A stretch of 51,336 nt of DNA, from NCBI GenBank assembly GCA_902812345.1, contig CADDZM010000003.1:1-51336 (forward strand). Direction: 5' to 3'. Source of the DNA: Chloroflexota bacterium. Its GTDB lineage: Bacteria; Chloroflexota; Chloroflexia; Chloroheliales; Chloroheliaceae. Position 1 is the stretch's first letter, and each line of letters opens with the position of its first letter. This document shows, piece after piece, positions 1 to 8,745 of this stretch. Under the pieces are notes generated by a model that saw only the letters and a program-made list of their open reading frames with translations, did not search any database and was not told where the DNA came from. The translations under genes were made by a program, and so were the position numbers.

Positions 1-11
1 GGAGTTACATC

Positions 12-953
12 ATGCCTGAGATTACGCAGCCGCCGGAATGGGGATGGTGGATTCTGGCTTACTTTTTCGTCGGGGGTATCGCGGCGGGCCTTTTTATCCT
101 GGGCGCGCTGCTGCGGCTGGCCCGCCCGCAGATGGACCAGGCTATCACCCGCCCGGCCTTCCTGACCGCTTTACCCCTGACCGTACTTTGCGCCATTTTC
201 CTTATCGTGGACCTGGGCCGGCCCGACCGCTTTTTGAACATGCTCTTTAATTTCGGCCAGGGCGAGTTGCCCCTGAAGGTCTGGTCGCCCATGTCGGTAG
301 GGGCCTGGTTCCTGTTCGTCTTTGGAGCCTGTGCCACTATCATGTTCGTGAACGAACTCGTGGCGATGCGTCAAAAGGCCGTAGCGGCGAAACTCCCGGC
401 GGACGAGCGCGTTTCGGAGAAGGGCTGGCGCCGCTGGCTGCCGCTGCGGGGCGTGCTGGAAAAGGTGGTGCTGCTCCTGGGGCTGCTCAGTGGTATCGCG
501 GTAGCCGGTTATACCGGGGTGCTGCTGACCTCGACTAACCAGCCGGTGTGGAGCAATACCTGGCTGGTTGGGGCGCTGTTCACGGCCTCGGCCCTTTCGA
601 CCAGCGCGGCCACGTTCTGGCTGCTGCTCTGGCCCCTCCGAAAGCGGGCCGCCGGGACTATGGAGTGGTTGAGCGAGATAGATAGCTATTTTGTAAGCCT
701 GGAAATCCTCGTGCTGCTGCTGATGCTCTTTACCCTGGGTAACGTCTCATCTAAACTGCTATCTGGCATATACGGGTGGCTGCTGTGGATTGGGGTGCTG
801 GTCCTGGGGCTGATCTTGCCGCTGGCTCTGCATTTCGGGCGGCGCTGGCAGATCCCTGCCATCCGGTTGCAGGCGGTGATGCTGGCCGGAATCCTGGTGC
901 TGGCCGGAGGCTTTCTTCTGAGGTATCTGGTAATCTTCGCGCCGCAGGTCTGA
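12..953 (+). CDS. nrfD: NrfD/PsrC-family membrane subunit
   Basis: Polytopic membrane protein of 313 residues with about eight hydrophobic helices (roughly 12-35, 47-67, 94-116, 148-172, 183-207, 227-250, 254-276, 285-308). The conserved family motif DLGRPDRF follows helix 2. NrfD/PsrC proteins anchor iron-sulfur and molybdopterin subunits of polysulfide, nitrite, DMSO-type or alternative complex III enzymes and exchange electrons with the quinone pool. A GGAG ribosome site lies at 1-4, so the start is well placed. The partner iron-sulfur and catalytic subunits would be left of the window, so the substrate cannot be named. The next gene is convergent, making this the last gene of its operon. 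Confidence 0.88.
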   Translation: MPEITQPPEWGWWILAYFFVGGIAAGLFILGALLRLARPQMDQAITRPAFLTALPLTVLCAIFLIVDLGRPDRFLNMLFNFGQGELPLKVWSPMSVGAWFLFVFGACATIMFVNELVAMRQKAVAAKLPADERVSEKGWRRWLPLRGVLEKVVLLLGLLSGIAVAGYTGVLLTSTNQPVWSNTWLVGALFTASALSTSAATFWLLLWPLRKRAAGTMEWLSEIDSYFVSLEILVLLLMLFTLGNVSSKLLSGIYGWLLWIGVLVLGLILPLALHFGRRWQIPAIRLQAVMLAGILVLAGGFLLRYLVIFAPQV

Positions 954-1015
954 CTACCGCAATTACCATTTATTATATGAGTTACCATAAAACAAGAAAT
1001 TAACTACCCGGGCAA

Positions 1016-2410
1016 TCAGTTAGCCAGGACCGGCGCATTTTCTTTCAACAGTTGTACCAGGCTCATCAAACTTTGTTTGGCGTCACCGAAAACCATCATG
1101 GTCTTTTTATCGTAGAAAAGCTCGTTGTCTTCCCCGGCAAACCCGGCCTTAAGGCTGCGTTTTAAAATAACTATGGTTCGCGCTTTATCTGCGTCGAATA
1201 TTGGCATGCCGTAAAGCGGGCTGTCCTTTTTATAGCGAGCCGCCGGGTTCACTACATCGTTGGCTCCTACTACAATTACAACATCCGTATTTGGAAAGTC
1301 GTTGTTTATCTGGTCCGGTTCGCAAAGCAGGTCGTAAGGCACGTTAGCTTCCGCCAGCAGCACGTTCATATGACCGGGCATACGGCCCGCGACCGGGTGA
1401 ATGGCGTAGCGCACCTGCGTTCCCCGGGCTATCAGCATACTGGCAAGTTCCTGTAAGACGTGTTGGGCCTGGGCTACTGCCATACCATAACCGGGAATAA
1501 TGATAACGGATTGGGCATTTTCAAGAATGTAACTTACATCCTCGGTGGTATAGCTCGTTACGGTTTTTTCACCGGCCTCACCTGCCTGGTTCTGTTTTAC
1601 GCTGCCTACCGCTCCAAATAAAACGTTAGTAAATGAACGGTTCATAGCTTTGCTCATCATCATGGAGAGGAAAAAGCCGGACGCGCCGTCCAAGGCTCCT
1701 GCGATAATCAGCATTTTGTTATCAATGGCAAACCCGGTAGCCGCGGCCGCCAGGCCCGAATAAGAGTTTAGCAGCGCCAGAACCACCGGCATATCAGCCC
1801 CACCAATTGGCAGGACTATTAATACTCCCAGAAGCAGCCCGGCGGCTATTATTACATAAAATAGCGCCGTCAGCCCTGGATTAATAATTAGAATAATAAA
1901 CAGGCTGACGGTGCCGAAGAAAAGAATAATATTGGAAATATTCTGGAACTTGTAAACCACCGGGGCGCCTTTGATAAGCTCCTGGAGTTTGCCGAAAGCC
2001 ATGAGACTGCCCGTAACCGTGAGCGACCCAAGCAACACTTCAAAACCAACTACCGCCATCAAGGCGCTATCGATATTAGGGGCGTGTTCGTGGTATTTAA
2101 CAATCCCTACTAGAGCCGCCGCCAGCGCGCCAAAAGAGTGGGAAAGGGCAATCCGTTGCGGCATAGCTGTCATAGGCATCCAGATTGCCATCGCGCCACC
2201 AATCAAGGAGCCGATAATAAACCCGACAATAATCCATTCAAAACTGACAATTTCCTTACGCAAGAGGGTGCCGACTACCGCCATGAACATGCCAATTTCG
2301 GCCATAAAGATGCCCCGCCGGGCTGTTTTGGGGGAGTTCAGGGCCATCAAACCAAGAATAAAGAGGACAGCGGCTATCAGATAAGCAGCGTCGAACAGGT
2401 AAGAAGTCAT
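1016..2410 (-). CDS. pntB: NAD(P) transhydrogenase subunit beta
   Basis: 464 residues, close to the 462 of E. coli PntB. The N-terminal 260 residues are a bundle of membrane helices (domain II). The C-terminal part is the NADP(H)-binding domain III, with the signature GYGMAVAQAQ near residue 305, a VGANDVVNPAA motif near 390, and the closing GDAKQSL segment. With PntAA and PntAB it drives hydride transfer from NADH to NADP+ using the proton gradient, making NADPH. The start overlaps the stop of pntAB by four bases, and a GGAGG site lies inside pntAB, so translation is probably coupled. Confidence 0.95.
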   Translation of the reverse strand: MTSYLFDAAYLIAAVLFILGLMALNSPKTARRGIFMAEIGMFMAVVGTLLRKEIVSFEWIIVGFIIGSLIGGAMAIWMPMTAMPQRIALSHSFGALAAALVGIVKYHEHAPNIDSALMAVVGFEVLLGSLTVTGSLMAFGKLQELIKGAPVVYKFQNISNIILFFGTVSLFIILIINPGLTALFYVIIAAGLLLGVLIVLPIGGADMPVVLALLNSYSGLAAAATGFAIDNKMLIIAGALDGASGFFLSMMMSKAMNRSFTNVLFGAVGSVKQNQAGEAGEKTVTSYTTEDVSYILENAQSVIIIPGYGMAVAQAQHVLQELASMLIARGTQVRYAIHPVAGRMPGHMNVLLAEANVPYDLLCEPDQINNDFPNTDVVIVVGANDVVNPAARYKKDSPLYGMPIFDADKARTIVILKRSLKAGFAGEDNELFYDKKTMMVFGDAKQSLMSLVQLLKENAPVLAN

Positions 2411-2703
2411 GGCCGGTTATCCTCCTTGCGCTTAAACAACCTCAACATTCGGTCGGTAATCATAAAACCGCCCACCACGTTGATTGTGGAGGCTGTTACC
2501 GCAATAAAACCAAGTAGGGTGCTTAAAAAACTCTGGTTGCTGCCTGCCGCCACCAACGAGCCAACCAGCGAAATACCCGAAATGGCGTTAGTGGCGGACA
2601 TCAAAGGTGTATGCAGCAAGGGAGTTACCCGGCGGATAACCTCGTACCCTACGAACCCGGCCAGGATTAATATGTAAATTGAATCAAAAATTGAATTGTT
2701 CAT
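2407..2703 (-). CDS. pntAB: NAD(P) transhydrogenase subunit alpha part 2
   Basis: 98-residue membrane protein with about three helices, equivalent to the C-terminal membrane part of E. coli PntA. Splitting the alpha subunit into a soluble and a membrane piece is common in bacteria such as Rhodospirillum rubrum. It carries the family pattern LGFIAVTASTINVVGGF and ends KEDNRP. It sits 20 bp downstream of pntAA and overlaps pntB by four bases, so the three genes form one operon. Confidence 0.92.
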   Translation of the reverse strand: MNNSIFDSIYILILAGFVGYEVIRRVTPLLHTPLMSATNAISGISLVGSLVAAGSNQSFLSTLLGFIAVTASTINVVGGFMITDRMLRLFKRKEDNRP

Positions 2704-2723
2704 TTAATTTCTCGCCCTGACTT

Positions 2724-3860
2724 TTAATTTAGCCATTCGTTTACAACCTTACCGTTATAGGTGACACAACTGCCCCGTGTAATTTCGTCCGAAAGGTCCG
2801 GGACCAACTTTCCGACCGGGTAGATATGCCGGAAAAAGTTGAAGAGGTTATGCGAATATAGCTGGCTGGCATCGGCCGGCAGCAAAGCCGGAAGATTCAA
2901 GGCTCCCAGGATTGAAACATTTTTGTATTCAACCCATTTGCCTGCTTCCGAAAATTCACAATTGCCGCCCTGTTCTACCGCCAGGTCTATCACAAGCGCA
3001 CCCGGTTGCATCAAATCCAACATTTCGCTGGTAATCAAGCGGGGAGCGGTTTTGCCAAAGACCTGAGCAGTGCAAATCACGACATTGACCTTCGGTAAAT
3101 GGGCCGCAATAGTCTTCCTTTCCCGGAGCAAAAAATCTTCGGACTGCTCCCTGGCGTAGCCCCCGGTAGTTTCAGTCTCACTCGCGGGCAAATCCATTTT
3201 GACAAATGAAACACCCAGGCTTTTTACCTGTTCCTCGACAGCCGAACGGGGGTCGAAAGCCTCAACCCTGGCGCCTAACCGGTGGGCTGTAGCTATTGCC
3301 TGCAAACCGCTCACGCCGGCCCCTAAAATCAGCACTTTGGCCGGGTAAATGGTGCCTGCTGCCGTTATCAGGAGAGGAAAGAGGCTTTTTAAGCGGTCAG
3401 CCGCTATCAGGACCGCCTTGTAACCCGCCAGGGAAGCCATCGAGCTTAAGGCATCCATATTCTGGGTGCGGGTCAGGCGAGGAATAAACTCCATAGCAAA
3501 CCCGGTTATATGCTTGCGGACAAAAATACCGGTTATATCGCGCCGGGTAAACGGCGATAAAAACCCGATGTAATTCGAAGATTCCGGCATTAATTCCGCT
3601 TCGTGTACTCCTGTAGCGGGGTTTATGCCGGGGGGTTGCACTTTAAAAACAACCTCGGCCTGGCTATATAGCTCCCTGGCCGAGTTGACCAGGGTGGCCC
3701 CGGCCTGCTCGTATTGCATATCAAAAAATTGAGCGGCCAGCCCGGCTCCTTTTTCAATATAAATTTCGTGCCCTTCTTTTTTATACTGTCCGACCATCGA
3801 CGGTATCAAGGCCACCCTGGTCTCCCCCTTCTGGGTTTCTTTTGGCACTCCAATTATCAT
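2724..3860 (-). CDS. pntAA: NAD(P) transhydrogenase subunit alpha part 1
   Basis: 378 residues matching the soluble NAD(H)-binding domain I, related to alanine dehydrogenase. It opens MIIGVPKETQKGETRVALIP, has RLTRTQNMDALSSMA, the loop that grips nucleotide and domain III, and the dinucleotide fold LILGAGVSGLQAIATAHRLG. It binds NADH at the cytoplasmic side of the membrane complex made with PntAB and PntB. An AAAGGA site 9-14 bases upstream supports the start. The short space before it (to the Usp stop at 3975) is almost entirely a four-copy tandem repeat, so the leader of this operon is unusual. Confidence 0.95.
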   Translation of the reverse strand: MIIGVPKETQKGETRVALIPSMVGQYKKEGHEIYIEKGAGLAAQFFDMQYEQAGATLVNSARELYSQAEVVFKVQPPGINPATGVHEAELMPESSNYIGFLSPFTRRDITGIFVRKHITGFAMEFIPRLTRTQNMDALSSMASLAGYKAVLIAADRLKSLFPLLITAAGTIYPAKVLILGAGVSGLQAIATAHRLGARVEAFDPRSAVEEQVKSLGVSFVKMDLPASETETTGGYAREQSEDFLLRERKTIAAHLPKVNVVICTAQVFGKTAPRLITSEMLDLMQPGALVIDLAVEQGGNCEFSEAGKWVEYKNVSILGALNLPALLPADASQLYSHNLFNFFRHIYPVGKLVPDLSDEITRGSCVTYNGKVVNEWLN

Positions 3861-3878
3861 AAATTATTTCCTTTCCGT

Positions 3879-3966
3879 TTTGTAGTTTCCTACCTCAAAC
3901 TTTGTAGTTTCCTACCTCAAACTTTGTAGTTTCCTACCTCAAACTTTGTAGTTTCCTACCTCAAAC
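3879..3966 (-). repeat. 4 x 22-bp tandem repeat in the pntAA leader
   Basis: Four exact head-to-tail copies of a 22-bp unit at 3879-3900, 3901-3922, 3923-3944 and 3945-3966. They fill 88 of the 114 bp between the upstream Usp gene and pntAA and end 18 bp before the pntAA start codon. On the transcribed (minus) strand each unit holds GTAG-GAAA-CTAC, which can fold into a 4-bp stem with a GNRA-type GAAA tetraloop, and outer TTT/AAA that could add pairs. There are no spacers, so this is not a CRISPR array. It could be a repeated binding site, an RNA structure, or simple slippage. Confidence 0.95.
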
Positions 3967-3974
3967 GGGTAACC

Positions 3975-5117
3975 TTATTTACTGCTTCCCACCAGTCCTT
4001 CGCTTTCAAGCTCATCAAAAGAAACTTCCGGCTGAGAATGCAAAGTAATTGGGACCAGCAAGACCAACCGGCTACTGGTTTTTATGACTTTTTTCGTAAC
4101 GCTCCCCAGGAAGATTTGCCCAAGTTTTGGATAGGCGTGAGCGGCTAAAATGGTCATAGCAGGCCGAGTTTTTTCAATAAATTTCGCAATTCTTTGCTCG
4201 GCTTTACCTTCCAGAATAACCCTGTGACAGTTAATATCCTGGTCAATCAAACTTTCCTGAATCTGGCAAAGATAATTGGAGGCAAAGTCATACTGGTCAG
4301 CAGGGTCGGAGGGAGTCTTGATAACCTGGGATGTTTCCGGATTTAAATAATTCTTTTGGAGACCCATAGGCAGCACCAGCAGAAGGTAAAGCGAAACGTT
4401 CATCTTTTTAGCTATTTCAGCAGCCAGAGGTAGGGCTGCTTCGGCCTGCACACTTCCATCAAGTGTAACTACAATATGGCCTTTACCAGGTTTTAATAAG
4501 ACCTTTAAATTGACCATAAGAGTTTCATTTTCAAACTGCTTGAGAGTTGAAATTTTAAACCCCGCAGGAACTACCAGAACTGGAAGTTGGGCCTGCCGTA
4601 AAATATGATTGGGCTGGCTTGTAAACAGTTGTTGCTTCAATTCGCTTTCGTGGTGAAGGCCCAGAACCACCAGGTCAATCTTTTCTTCCTCCTCTAGGTT
4701 CTTCAAAGCCTGGTCCACAGGTCCATTTTCTATGCGCTGGCTAACCCGGCCCGGCGGTAACTTGTGGTGAAGATGAGACCCTGTTACTTCTTTTTCAAGA
4801 TTTGCCAGGTAGAGTTCCAATTCCTGTTCTTTAGCGGAAATAAAGGTGACAGTTTCTTCCGGGGCCATAGGTGGTTCCTGAAAGTAGAGCGGGTAAGTCC
4901 ACAATTCTTCAAAATGCTCCTTAAACCTTTCAGGGTCTTCAGAAGGAGTTATATCACGGTGCACGGGGTGAATTTGCCTGGTCACCTTTAGTTCGGTGTC
5001 AGAAATACCAAGTAAAATTAGCTTTGCCTCAAAGAGCAGGGATAACCAGACCGCAATATTTAGAGCCGTTTTAGCTTTTTTAGTCTGGTCCATCAGCACT
5101 ACAATTTTTTTAATCAT
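3975..5117 (-). CDS. tandem-domain universal stress protein
   Basis: 380 residues with two UspA folds (about 1-187 and 205-365). Domain 1 starts KKIVVLMDQTKKAKTALNIA and lacks the nucleotide-binding GS motif. Domain 2 has HIVVTLDGSVQAEAALPLA and an AHAYPKLGQIFLGSV segment that keeps the GS pair of the ATP loop. So only domain 2 looks able to bind ATP. Usp proteins are cytoplasmic nucleotide-binding proteins induced by starvation, hypoxia or other stress. A GGAAGGGAG site precedes the ATG. It lies just upstream of the transhydrogenase operon in the same direction and could be cotranscribed with it through the repeat array. Confidence 0.85.
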   Translation of the reverse strand: MIKKIVVLMDQTKKAKTALNIAVWLSLLFEAKLILLGISDTELKVTRQIHPVHRDITPSEDPERFKEHFEELWTYPLYFQEPPMAPEETVTFISAKEQELELYLANLEKEVTGSHLHHKLPPGRVSQRIENGPVDQALKNLEEEEKIDLVVLGLHHESELKQQLFTSQPNHILRQAQLPVLVVPAGFKISTLKQFENETLMVNLKVLLKPGKGHIVVTLDGSVQAEAALPLAAEIAKKMNVSLYLLLVLPMGLQKNYLNPETSQVIKTPSDPADQYDFASNYLCQIQESLIDQDINCHRVILEGKAEQRIAKFIEKTRPAMTILAAHAYPKLGQIFLGSVTKKVIKTSSRLVLLVPITLHSQPEVSFDELESEGLVGSSK

Positions 5118-5520
5118 TATAAAATCTCCCTTCCAAAGGTATTTTACCTATTTTTATTGTAGGGCTTATTGCTCAATAATCAGGTGCAAAATAGTGAAAG
5201 TGGGGTTAATGTCTTTTTTTTTGGTTTATTTCAAGATGGTTTTCCATTTCTTTGCCCTTTTTCTTGAAGTCGGGAACGGTAACCCTCAGCCAGTCTTTTT
5301 TATCCCGGCTAATTTCGCCAGGTTCCAGCTAACCTGGATTCCCAGGGTGGATAATTTTGTGAATAATTCTCTATTTTCCGGGTATTAGAAACTTATTGAG
5401 GTACCGAAATTTCTTCAGGGTACCGTTCATAACCAGCTTAATCCGAGGAAGTTAATTTACTGGTAAAATTTTAAATACAAAGAATGGGAAATTAGCTAAC
5501 TCTTTATCCTTACGAAAGAT
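5118..5520. other. intergenic region with no recognised gene
   Basis: About 400 bp between the minus-strand Usp and pfkA genes. It is AT-rich and should contain the promoter of the Usp gene. I see no convincing ORF, RNA gene or strong hairpin. An open frame on the plus strand here is mostly antisense to the Usp gene and lacks a ribosome site. Confidence 0.5.
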
Positions 5521-6492
5521 TTATTTCCCCAGGACACGCGCCAGGTCAAATAGTGAAGTATCCAGCAGCTTTTTAGAGGTTACCACTTCCTCCAAAGGAG
5601 TTGCGATGATAAATCCTTTTTGTAAACCGACCAGCACCCCTGTATTTCCCTTGCTCAACTGTTCGGTAGCGGCTGCCCCCAACCGGGTTGCCAGCAAACG
5701 GTCAAAAGCGCCCGGCGCTCCGCCCCGCTGGACATGACCTAGTTGAGTTGTGCGCAGTTCAAAGCCCAGGCGCTGGCTGTGGGTTTTGAAATAATCAGTC
5801 AGCCTTCCGGCATTGTAGCGGGCACCCTCAGCTACAACAATAATGGCATGGGCTTTCCCTCGATTATAAGCGCTCCTTAATTCGACCGCGAGTTGCTCAG
5901 GGTCTGTCTCAATTTCCGGTATTACAATTGCTTCTGCCCCGCCTGTAATCCCGGCTATAAGGGCCAGATAACCGCAATCCCGGCCCATCACTTCCACCAG
6001 GAAAGCCCGGTGATGTGACGAAGCGGTGGTTTTCAGGCGGTCTATCGCTTCCAGGGCAATATTAAGGGCTGTATCAACCCCGATGGTAATTTCAGAACCA
6101 TACAGGTCATTATCGATGGTTGAGGCAATCCCCACCACCGGAAAGCCCAATTTCGAGACTTCATAAGCCCCGGTCTGCGAGCCGTTACCGCCTATCACCA
6201 CCAGACCGTCAATATCGCGCTTTACCAGGTTTGTGATAGCCTGTTTACGTCCTTCTTCGGTCCTGAAGGCAGCACAGCGGGCGCTGCCAAGCATGGTGCC
6301 GCCGCGCTGGATTATCCCGCCAACATCACGGGCGGTCAGGTCAATCATCAAATCATCACCCAGTCCGGCATAACCTTGCTGGATACCGTAGACCTGCCAA
6401 CCTTTTTCGAGGCCGGTTCTAACTACCGCTCGAATAGCGGCGTTCATACCTGGGGCATCCCCTCCACTGGTTAAAACTCCTATTCGCTTCAT
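5521..6492 (-). CDS. pfkA: 6-phosphofructokinase
   Basis: 323 residues, the usual length of bacterial PFK-A. It phosphorylates fructose 6-phosphate to fructose 1,6-bisphosphate. Visible motifs are GVLTSGGDAPGMNAAIR at the N-terminus, GGNGSQTGA at 101-109, the catalytic TIDND at 125-129, and EVMGRDCGYLAL at about 167-178. In E. coli the second motif is GGDGS, and its Asp helps hold the magnesium ion. Asn is found here, so phosphoryl-donor preference should not be assumed. AGGAAAG precedes the start. Its position between two Usp genes suggests stress or hypoxic regulation, as for PfkB in the DosR regulon. Confidence 0.93.
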   Translation of the reverse strand: MKRIGVLTSGGDAPGMNAAIRAVVRTGLEKGWQVYGIQQGYAGLGDDLMIDLTARDVGGIIQRGGTMLGSARCAAFRTEEGRKQAITNLVKRDIDGLVVIGGNGSQTGAYEVSKLGFPVVGIASTIDNDLYGSEITIGVDTALNIALEAIDRLKTTASSHHRAFLVEVMGRDCGYLALIAGITGGAEAIVIPEIETDPEQLAVELRSAYNRGKAHAIIVVAEGARYNAGRLTDYFKTHSQRLGFELRTTQLGHVQRGGAPGAFDRLLATRLGAAATEQLSKGNTGVLVGLQKGFIIATPLEEVVTSKKLLDTSLFDLARVLGK

Positions 6493-6839
6493 ATTCTTGA
6501 CTTCTTTCCTGCTTATTTTTATGGCTTATTGCTCATATTGTGTATTTACTCAAGCCCATTTGCCTTTTTCGTTTATTTTGACCGGGCGCGGTCCACCCCT
6601 TTTTCTATCAATAAATCACTTCGCCTGTTATCTATATTAAAAAAGGCCGGTAATACTACCGGTTAAACCAGGTGTACAAGCGGTAAACATTTTCGGAATT
6701 AACCTTTTTATTCCGCGGTCCTTTAATCACCTGCTTTTTACACCCTTAAACCAATTTTTTAATGCTGCCGTGGTAAAACAAGCCCAGGAGTTGGAAAGCG
6801 TCCGGCAAAAAGTGCTCGACCAGGACTTACGCTGTATGT

Positions 6840-7139
6840 GTGGTCAGGGTCGAACTAGCGGTCTGGGCGTTTATACTTCAACCGTCAGGCGAAACTACAA
6901 CCCGCCTGATTATTCGCTTCCGGTCTACCTACCTTTTCAGCTTACCCAATTTCCTGGTCAACCAGGCTTTGCTGGAGCCAATCCATTTCATTATGGAACG
7001 GAAGATGTTACTTGGTATAAAAGAGCGGGCTGAAAGGGCCGCCGGAAATTTTACCCATCCCTTTACAAATAAGGCTGAACTGACCGGTATAGAAAGCGAA
7101 AACCTGGCTTCAATATTAGGGGATGAAATTACTGGATGA
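6840..7139 (+). CDS. doubtful small ORF, possible gene remnant
   Basis: 99-residue open frame in the 740-bp gap between pfkA and the next Usp gene. Only the last 60 residues look protein-like (ending SENLASILGDEITG); the first part is poor and there is no good ribosome site. I do not recognise a family. It may be the tail of a decayed gene. The rest of the gap (6493-6839) shows nothing I can name. Confidence 0.2.
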   Translation: MVRVELAVWAFILQPSGETTTRLIIRFRSTYLFSLPNFLVNQALLEPIHFIMERKMLLGIKERAERAAGNFTHPFTNKAELTGIESENLASILGDEITG

Positions 7140-7180
7140 ACCGGGTTTGTTGTAAAGGCTACCATCTACTATAAAAGCAA

Positions 7181-7211
7181 AGGCCCGGAACCTGTGAGGG
7201 TTTCCGGGCCT
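7181..7211 (-). terminator. terminator of the Usp gene at 7231
   Basis: Inverted repeat AGGCCCGGAA / TTCCGGGCCT with an 11-nt loop. Read on the minus strand it follows the Usp stop codon by about 20 bp and leads into the T-rich stretch TTTGCTTTTAT, the form of an intrinsic terminator. Confidence 0.8.
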
Positions 7212-7230
7212 ATATAAATATAATGAAGGT

Positions 7231-8238
7231 TCAGGGAACGATTTGGGTCAACTGGGTAGCCTTGCGCCATCCAGGATAATCTTTGTTAATATGAACCATT
7301 AATACCGGGCAGGTGCTCTTCCGCATCACCTCGTCTGCCACACTACCCAGCAAGATGTGGCCCACTCCACCCCTGGCATGAGTAGCAATTGCCATAAGAG
7401 TAGGCCTGGTCTTTTCGGACCACTTCACCAAACTTGCGGCAGGTTTGCCGGTAATAACTTCTGTCTCAAATGAAATATTTTTCCAGTAAGCCTCCAGGCT
7501 CTCTTTTAGCTGGTTTAGATAATGCCGGGCCGCCTCTCGGCGGTAACGCAAATCTTCGGTCTGGTCTTCGGCGCTGTAGAGGATTTCCACTACCGGCTCA
7601 TCAAGCAAGATTGGCTGGACATGGGAAACTACCTGTAGCAGCTTTATTTTGGCCTTTAACTTAGCGGCCAACCAGCAAGCCGGTTCAAGGGCTGCTTCAG
7701 AAGCAGGGTCGCCATCGAGCGGGACGACAATCGTAAGTGGGGTTTGCTGAAAACTAACCGGCTCGGCAGTTATCTCAGTCTGGTCTTTAACAAGTTCAGG
7801 ACGCAGCACTATTACCGGAATTTTGGAATTACGCAAAACCTGCTGGGTTACACTGCCTAATAACAACCGGGTAAATCCGCCCAGCCCATGGGTTGTCATC
7901 ACAATCAGCCCGGTCCCTTCAACTCCAGCCTCTTCAGGTATTTCATAGGTAAATTTGCCCTGGCACACTTTTACCTCTACCCGGTCCGGGTCCAGGCTAA
8001 GACCTCTGGCAGAATTGGTTACTTCAGCCCTGACCTTTTCAAGATATGCTAATGACATCATTTCGCCAGGGTGTTCTTTAACATAATTTTCTTCTAAATC
8101 AACCGAAAACACACACACCCGTAATAATAATAATTTGGCACCGGTTAACTTTGCCAGTTCCATCGCAAAGGGGATGGCGGTTTCTGCCAGGGGTGACCCA
8201 TCTAAAGGAACAACTATTTTGCCTTCCAATTTAATCAA
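7231..8238 (-). CDS. tandem-domain universal stress protein
   Basis: 335 residues, two UspA domains (about 5-150 and 168-320). Domain 1 ends MTTHGLGGFTRLLLGSV and domain 2 ATHARGGVGHILLGSV, each retaining the G-9x-GS part of the ATP-binding loop. So both domains may bind nucleotide, unlike the Usp at 3975. The first possible start is TTG at 8238. An AAAGGG sits immediately before it, which fits better with a second TTG at 8229. The gene lies 64 bp downstream of the dksA-like gene on the same strand, with three short repeats between them, and has its own terminator. Confidence 0.85.
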   Translation of the reverse strand: MIKLEGKIVVPLDGSPLAETAIPFAMELAKLTGAKLLLLRVCVFSVDLEENYVKEHPGEMMSLAYLEKVRAEVTNSARGLSLDPDRVEVKVCQGKFTYEIPEEAGVEGTGLIVMTTHGLGGFTRLLLGSVTQQVLRNSKIPVIVLRPELVKDQTEITAEPVSFQQTPLTIVVPLDGDPASEAALEPACWLAAKLKAKIKLLQVVSHVQPILLDEPVVEILYSAEDQTEDLRYRREAARHYLNQLKESLEAYWKNISFETEVITGKPAASLVKWSEKTRPTLMAIATHARGGVGHILLGSVADEVMRKSTCPVLMVHINKDYPGWRKATQLTQIVP

Positions 8239-8254
8239 CCCTTTCTCTAACCTA

Positions 8255-8299
8255 TAAACTATCTTTGAAGTAAACTATCGAAGTAAACTATCTTTGAAG
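8255..8299. repeat. three short direct repeats
   Basis: TAAACTATCTTTGAAG at 8255-8270, a 13-bp version lacking TTT at 8271-8283, and the full 16-bp version at 8284-8299. They fill the gap between the dksA-like stop and the Usp start on the minus strand, where an internal promoter or regulatory site would be expected. Confidence 0.85.
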
Positions 8300-8302
8300 G
8301 GT

Positions 8303-8665
8303 TTAGTTCCTTCTTATTTCGTCGGCCGCTTCTTCTTCCACCAGGCGGGTGGCCCAGGGTAAAACCGCAAGGCGTTCAGGCGGAATCGGTTTACCTGAAA
8401 CTACAGAATACCCATATTTGCCTTCCTCGACCAGTTTCAAAGCCCGCTCCACTTCTTTAAGCTCGTAGAGCAGGTAATCTCTTTCTATGAGATTGCGCTC
8501 CTGTTCAAACAAGTCCGTACCCGCTTCCGGGCTCAGCGGCCCTTCCTGGGACTGGTCAAGGGCATTCTCGGTAAGTTCCTGCCGGTTATTGTCCAGTTCG
8601 GTTACTAACCGTTCTTTCTCTTTTAACAGGACCGAAGTGAAATCCTGTAACTTTTCCTCACTCAT
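8303..8665 (-). CDS. DksA/TraR-like protein without zinc ligands
   Basis: 120 residues. An N-terminal coiled-coil region (about 1-80, with EQERNLIERDYLLYELKEVE) is followed by a DksA/TraR C-terminal finger: EEGKYGYSVVSGKPIPPERL and AVLPWATRLVEEE. In the family the finger is C-x2-C-x17-C-x2-C. At the four positions (87, 90, 108, 111) this protein has Ser, Ser, Leu and Glu, so zinc cannot be bound in the usual way. DksA-type proteins reach into the RNA polymerase secondary channel and tune transcription with ppGpp. AAAGGTGG before the ATG supports the start. It probably shares a transcript with the downstream Usp gene. The family call is clear; retention of the polymerase role is inference. Confidence 0.8.
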   Translation of the reverse strand: MSEEKLQDFTSVLLKEKERLVTELDNNRQELTENALDQSQEGPLSPEAGTDLFEQERNLIERDYLLYELKEVERALKLVEEGKYGYSVVSGKPIPPERLAVLPWATRLVEEEAADEIRRN

Positions 8666-8745
8666 AAATCCACCTTTACCCCATTGTAAAGAAAAATTTA
8701 AAGCTAAAAATATTAAGAAGTAAGCCTATAATCCTCCTCCAGGTT

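Noticed and set aside
2138-2677. 179-residue plus-strand frame
   Set aside because: Antisense to pntB and pntAB, which are clear matches to known proteins.
3879-3966. Possible CRISPR array
   Set aside because: Units are directly adjacent with no spacers, and no cas1/cas2 genes are present.
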